Positions 59,195 through 64,000 of a stretch of 64,000 bases of DNA are shown piece after piece (positions within the stretch are counted from its first letter, which is position 1; each line of letters opens with the position of its first letter). The stretch is from the NCBI RefSeq assembly GCF_000005505.3, contig NC_016132.3:12018501-12082500 (forward strand). Reading direction: 5' to 3'. A model generated the notes under the pieces. The model was not told where the DNA came from. It saw only the letters and a list, made by a program, of their open reading frames with translations, and did not search any database. The position numbers were made by a program, and so were the translations under genes. The stretch comes from Brachypodium distachyon (Eukaryota; Streptophyta; Magnoliopsida; Poales; Poaceae).

Positions 59195-59515
59195 CTCTCT
59201 CAGTTCCATAATTCTATGGAGACAGGTAGATAGGGCCACAAAACTCTTCGACAAAAACAAATCTAAACAAGTTCTTACCGAACCTATCTAGTTTTGTCTT
59301 AAGTCAAACTTGTTTAGGTTTGACCAACTTTGTTGAAAAGAGTAACGACACATATGACATCAAATCGTCATATTATGAAACTACATTTCATAATTGATCT
59401 AATGATGTTAATTTTGTGTCATAAATGTTGTTACGTTTTTCCATAAAATTGGTCAACTTCAACATCTTTGACTTAGGACAAACCTATAAGTACACTTATT
59501 TGTAAACGGAGGGAG
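59195..59515. mobile_element. Stowaway-related element, 321 bp
   Basis: It begins CTCTCTCAGTTCCATAATT after TA and ends AAACGGAGGGAG before TA. It has internal mirrored 'aagtcaaact' / 'agtttgacc' type blocks, as in the element at 40952. Confidence 0.6.
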
Positions 59516-59734
59516 TAGTTATGGAGCACAAATTTTGAAGCTTGACTGTAAATTATGCCCCCAAGACAGTACCACCCTACGAAGAGGTGGTTTTATGTGG
59601 ACATCAAACAAATTTATTTTAAAAAAACCCAGTATTGTTTAGCTAATTAATCATATTTATTTAAAAAAAATAAAACCAGTACCATTTAGCTAATTAATTG
59701 AATCAATCTAAAAGAAAAGGCAAATATTGCTAAC

Positions 59735-60125
59735 TGTTATGAACGCGACGAGTAAGAAGAAGAACGAAGAAGACATCACGGCACAAGTACACACGGATTT
59801 AACATGGAAAAACCTCTCAAGCAACGAGAGGAAAATCCCACGGGCGCCAGCCAGCGAAACTTTACTATATGGGGAGTGTTTACACAACACCGGGGATGTT
59901 CCACCATCAACTTATCCCGAAACGGTGGCTTACAAGGGGTATATATAGCAGGAGCATTAGGTCAAAACAGATCTGTATCGGTGCACCCGGAAGTTCCCAG
60001 TGCGTGGCCGAAAGTCAAATTCCTCGAAGAGTAACAGAGAGCACTCGGAGAAACAGCCGGATGTACGGGTGGAAGTTCCGGTCTTGGGAAAGCCTTTGCA
60101 ATGAATTTGGATCATAACTTCAACA
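59735..60125 (-). mobile_element. Probable 3' LTR of the Copia element (391 bp)
   Basis: It starts TGTTATGAACGCG and ends ATAACTTCAACA, giving TGTT...AACA inverted ends, directly beside the end of the Copia coding region. On the minus strand it has a TATATATA box (59940-59947), as expected for an LTR promoter. The polypurine tract next to it is not clear, and the partner LTR is beyond the window, so the boundaries are tentative. Confidence 0.5.
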
Positions 60126-63100
60126 AACTACGCCTTGAGACAAATTTCTTCTTGTAGCATGAACAACAACTTCCTGAATCAACCAAAAAGAAACACTTTC
60201 GTCGCGAACAGCCACTACGGGCTAAATAGTTATACCAACTAAGCTTGAGCAACTTAGCAATAGGAACAGGCTTTGTCATCATATCAGCAATGTTGAAAAG
60301 TGATCCGAATCCGTTACCAACTCTTGTAGACATAGCAGGATAGGTTTGGGCTTTGCGTTGGTACTGACGTAAACTCGTTTTCCTTGTCCTACTAGGACTC
60401 ATGTTTATTGCCCATTATATATGTCCCATGTAGTCGCACGTAAAGACGGCATGTCATCTCGTGCCTGTAATACTCCAACACAAGTGAAGTTGCGACTTTG
60501 TGCATCCGTGATTTTTCCCGCAAGGGTTTCCACGTTAAAATTCATGTCTCTCGGTTCTAGTTTAATCTCTATTTTTGTAACAAGCAGGATTATCATGAGT
60601 GCTAATCTTGTATACCTTCAATTTACCTTATGCAACAACGTCGCGAACATAATGATACTTGACATCAATGTGCTTGGTTCTCTCATGTAGCATCTGATCT
60701 TTAGTAAGGTATATAGCACTTTGACTGTCACAAAACAGGTTAATGCAAGAAACATCCTGATAAAGCTCAGCATACAATCCCTTCAACCAAACAGATTCTT
60801 TGCAAGTTTTAGCAATAGCCATATATTATGCTTCAGTTCTAGATTGAGTAACAACTGGTTGCGGTGTTGCCTTCTAACTCACAGCACATCCACCTACCGT
60901 GAACACATAACTTGTGAGGGATCTCCTCTTATCCAAGTCGGCAGCAAAATCTGAATTTACATAACCTGCGAGTCCCTCATCAGTCTTGCCAAACTTCAAG
61001 CAAGCATTGCATGTGCCACGGAGGTATCTGAAAATCCAATGAACAACTTTCCAATGTTCTTTACCGGGAGATTAGGCATGTAACGACTGACCGCATACAT
61101 CAAGGAACCAACAATAATAGAATAGGTAACTCGTGACATGTACTCAATATCTTCATCAGAAGTAGCACATTGCAATGCTGAAAACTTGAAATGAAAAGCA
61201 ATATGAGTACTAACAGACTTTGCATCATGCATATTAAAACGATGAAGAACTTTCTCAATGTAACTTTGCTGACTAAGAAATAGCAACCTAAATTTTCTGT
61301 CCCTTTTAATTTCCATACCTAGGATTTTCTTAGCAGCACCAAGATTCTTCATCTCAAATTCACTACTTAGTTGAGCCTACAAAATAGTGATTACTTCCGT
61401 GCTCTTGGCAGTAATTAACATATCATCAACATATAACAGCTGGTATATCGGTGATCCATCAACAAATTTAATGTAGACACAATTGTCATACTGAGATCTA
61501 CTAAAGCCACGTGAGATCATAAATGAATCAAACCTTTTATATCACTGTCTAGAAGATTGCTTTAAACCATAAAGGGACTTCTTCAACTTGCATACAAACT
61601 CCTCTTTAATAGGAACCATGAACCCTTCAGATTGGTCTGTATATTTCCTCCTCAAGCTTTCCATGTGAAAACGCAGTCTTTACATCTAACTGCTCAAGCT
61701 CAAGATCGTGCATAGCAACAATACCAAAGAAAGTATGAATGGAACTATACTTTACCACTGGAGAGAACACATCATTATAATCAATACCTGGTATTTGACT
61801 GAAACTTTTTGCCACTAAACTTGCCTTTAAACCTCATAGGCTCATTAGGAGACGAGCCCTACTTTCTTTTGTATATCCATATGCAGCGAACAACCTTCTT
61901 TTGTTCAGGCAAGGGCACAACATCCCATGTGCCATTTTTCTCGAGAGATTGCATCTCTTCTTGCATGGCAGACAACCACTTAACACGGTCATCGAAAACA
62001 ACTGCTTCATTATATGTGGTCGGTTCACTATCATGATCCACCTGTTCTGCACAACTCAAAACATAATAAACAAGATCACACTCTTCAATTAAACGTTTGC
62101 GAGGACCCTTATTTCTCTTTGGACGGTTAGCTGCAATAGGCCGTGTTGGTTGCTGCAAAACAGGTGGTGAGGGTGGAACACTATCATCATTATTATCATC
62201 ATTGTTCCCTTCATCATTACCACGATCAACATGAGCATCACCGTTGCCAACAATTTCATCAACATGCTCCGCCTGCACTCTAACTCTCTCCTCTTCAATT
62301 CTAGAGGCATCAGTGGACAAAGTATTATGGTACATAACTTTTTCATTAAAAACAACATTCCTGCTCAGTAAAATCTTTTTAGCTTCAGGATTCCACAACC
62401 TATAAGCTTTAACTCCAGAACCATAGCCAAGAAATATGCACTTAACGGCCCTAGGCTCTAGATTTCCATTATCAACGTGAGCATAAGCGGTGCAACCGAA
62501 AACTCTCAACTGTGAATAATCAGAAGGTTTAACAGACGATATCTCAATGGGAGTTTTCTTGTCAAGTGGAATAGAAGGTGACCTGCTTATGAGGTAGCAT
62601 GTTGTGAAGGCTGCTTCAGCCCAAAAATGTTTGACCAAACCTGCATTGGACAACATGCAACGAGCCCTCGAGATGATGGTTATGTTCATGCGCTCAGCCA
62701 CGCCATTTTGCTGTGGAGTACGGACAGCCGTGTAGTGCCTAGCTACACCATCATTGCTGGAAAACTCCTCAAACTCATCAGAACAGAGTTCAACACCATT
62801 GTCAGTACGTAATATTTTTACCTTCCTTCCAACTTTCTTTGCTACCATAGCCTTTCACTTCTTGAACGCACCAAAAACATCAAATTTGTGTTTCAGAAAA
62901 TAAGGCCAAACTTTTCTTGAGTAATCATCAATAATACTAAGCATGTAATTAGCACCACCAATAGAAGTCTTACAGGAAGGTCCCCAAACATCGTAATGCA
63001 CATAATATAATATGCTTTGGTGGTATGAGCGGAAGCAATGAACTTAACCCTTTTGTGCTTACCATAAATGCAATGCTCACAAAACTCAAACTTACTCAAG

Positions 63101-64000
63101 TTGCAGCCATCGATCAGCTCTCTCTTAACCTATTCTGACATGCCACGTTCACTCATATGCCCATGACGCATATGCCACAGATTCGTTTTAGCACAATTAT
63201 CAGAATCATTAGGTGTAACAGCAGCAGCAAAACCAGGTAAAGTGCTAGTAAGAACATACAATTTGGCAGAATTCATATCACCTATCATGTGAATAAGAGA
63301 ACCTCTTGCTACTTTCAAAAGTCTACGCCCTCCGGCTATTTGTACCCTTCATAATCTATGGTACATAGCGAGATCAAATTTCTTGCCATACTTGGTATGT
63401 GGTTCACCTCATTCAACGTGCGTGTCATGCCATCATGCGTCTTGATCTGAATAGACCCAACGCCAACAATATGAATGGGATTGTCATTGCCCACACGCAC
63501 AAACTCATAACAACTGAACCAATCTTTGTTACAACAAATATGAAATGAACATGCAGCATCAAGAATCCATTCATCATCATGACAAGCACAAGCAGCAAGA
63601 ACAACGAGGCATTCACCCTCAGAGCTGTCGGTAGAAACGACAACAGCCTTACCAGCACCGTCGGACTTGTCTTTCGGTTTGTACGTACCGTTCCTTTTAT
63701 CCTTGTTCTGCAGTTTATAACAATCCTCAATAACATTCTTTTTTTTCTTACAATACCTGCGTAACTTATCTTTTTGCCTGTACTTTGAACGAGCTTTCCC
63801 GTCCCTGCTCTTATCTATGTTATTGCAGTTGTTGTTTCTCTGCTCGGTCATCCCACAAACCTGCAGAGCTTCAGCCTTGGAAGATGACCCATCGGTCTGC
63901 ACCATAGATTTCATCTTCTCTTTCTGTCTAAGTGCCTCTTGGACTTCAACAAGGGTTAGTGTATCATGGCTCAAAAGAATTGAATCATGGAAATTTGTAA
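60126..64000 (-). mobile_element. Degenerate Ty1/Copia retrotransposon, runs off the window
   Basis: Minus strand, in Copia order: a gag end with degraded zinc knuckle (near 63740, CKKKKNVIEDCYKL), protease-like WILDAACSFHICC (near 63550), GAG-pre-integrase (63320-63050, LWHMRHGHMSERGMSE, then CEHCIYGK), integrase core (about 62990-62450, ILRTDNGVELCSDEFEEF and TPQQNGVAERMN), reverse transcriptase (61860-61000, with TVDV-like LEQLDVKTAFSHGKLEEE and catalytic YVDDM at 61419-61433) and RNase H (60822-60628, LFCDSQSAIYLTKD). Stops and frameshifts occur in several places, so it cannot move itself. The 5' part lies beyond 64000. A solo LTR is nested at 60291-60582. Confidence 0.9.
60291..60582. 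mobile_element. Nested solo LTR (292 bp) inside the Copia RNase H end
   Basis: TGTTGAAAAG at the left, TTTTGTAACA at the right (TG...CA with TGTT/AACA inverted). Flanks are AGCAA (60286-60290) and AGCAG (60583-60587), a 5 bp target duplication with one change. Taking it out rejoins the Copia segments encoding THDNP and ADMMTKP in frame. Confidence 0.75.

Overview
This is plant nuclear DNA, most likely from a grass and probably a pooid (wheat/barley/oat/Brachypodium-type). The coding exons are GC-rich. Introns and spacers are full of short Stowaway MITEs with TA target duplications, and there are PIF/Harbinger, hAT, Mutator, Helitron, LINE and Copia elements. All genes carry ordinary spliceosomal introns. 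No bacterial-style operons, CRISPR arrays, rRNA or tRNA genes were seen. Species assignment is inference.

Layout: 1-2.7 kb is spacer with an hAT-type MITE. 2.7-9.4 kb (minus) is an ankyrin-TPR protein gene in 11 exons. It has an in-frame TGA at the start of the TPR part, and its introns hold a Helitron-like element, a Harbinger MITE and a 1.1 kb retroposon with a 16 bp target duplication. 10.0-12.9 kb has another Harbinger MITE and a decayed NLR resistance gene. 15.0-16.05 kb (minus) is an intact intronless F-box/kelch-like gene. 17.1-18.1 kb has a MITE, a lone MYB-CC exon with intact splice sites, and 51 bp tandem repeats. 18.6-22.9 kb (minus) is a 5'-truncated LINE split by a 1.3 kb solo LTR. 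The LINE ends next to the start of an F-box/LRR gene (23.1-25.0 kb, plus).

28.2-29.1 kb is a Pack-MULE-like element with ~176 bp terminal inverted repeats and a captured GRAS-domain fragment. 30.2-30.5 kb has a small ORF remnant that weakly resembles a viral-type Rep/SF3 helicase. 33.2-37.7 kb (plus) is a DUF630/DUF632 (NRG2-like) gene with a GC-AG intron. 38.9-44.5 kb (minus) is an eight-exon gene for a CUE-like, repeat-containing, coiled-coil protein of unknown function. 44.9-47.3 kb is a dead MuDR-type transposon with a frameshift, a stop and a rearranged 3' end. 48.25-54.6 kb (plus) is a 14-exon AMSH-type JAMM deubiquitinase gene with an intact zinc site. 54.6-59.7 kb is spacer. From 59.7 kb to the window end is a degenerate Ty1/Copia element on the minus strand, containing its own nested 292 bp solo LTR.

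The plausibly working genes are two F-box proteins (ubiquitin ligase adaptors), an AMSH deubiquitinase, the NRG2-like protein and the CUE/coiled-coil protein. Several touch ubiquitin biology, but nothing suggests a functional cluster. I found no clear new biological system. The strongest unusual signals are the gene-capturing transposons, the nested elements dated by their target duplications, and splice or stop lesions in otherwise well-kept genes.
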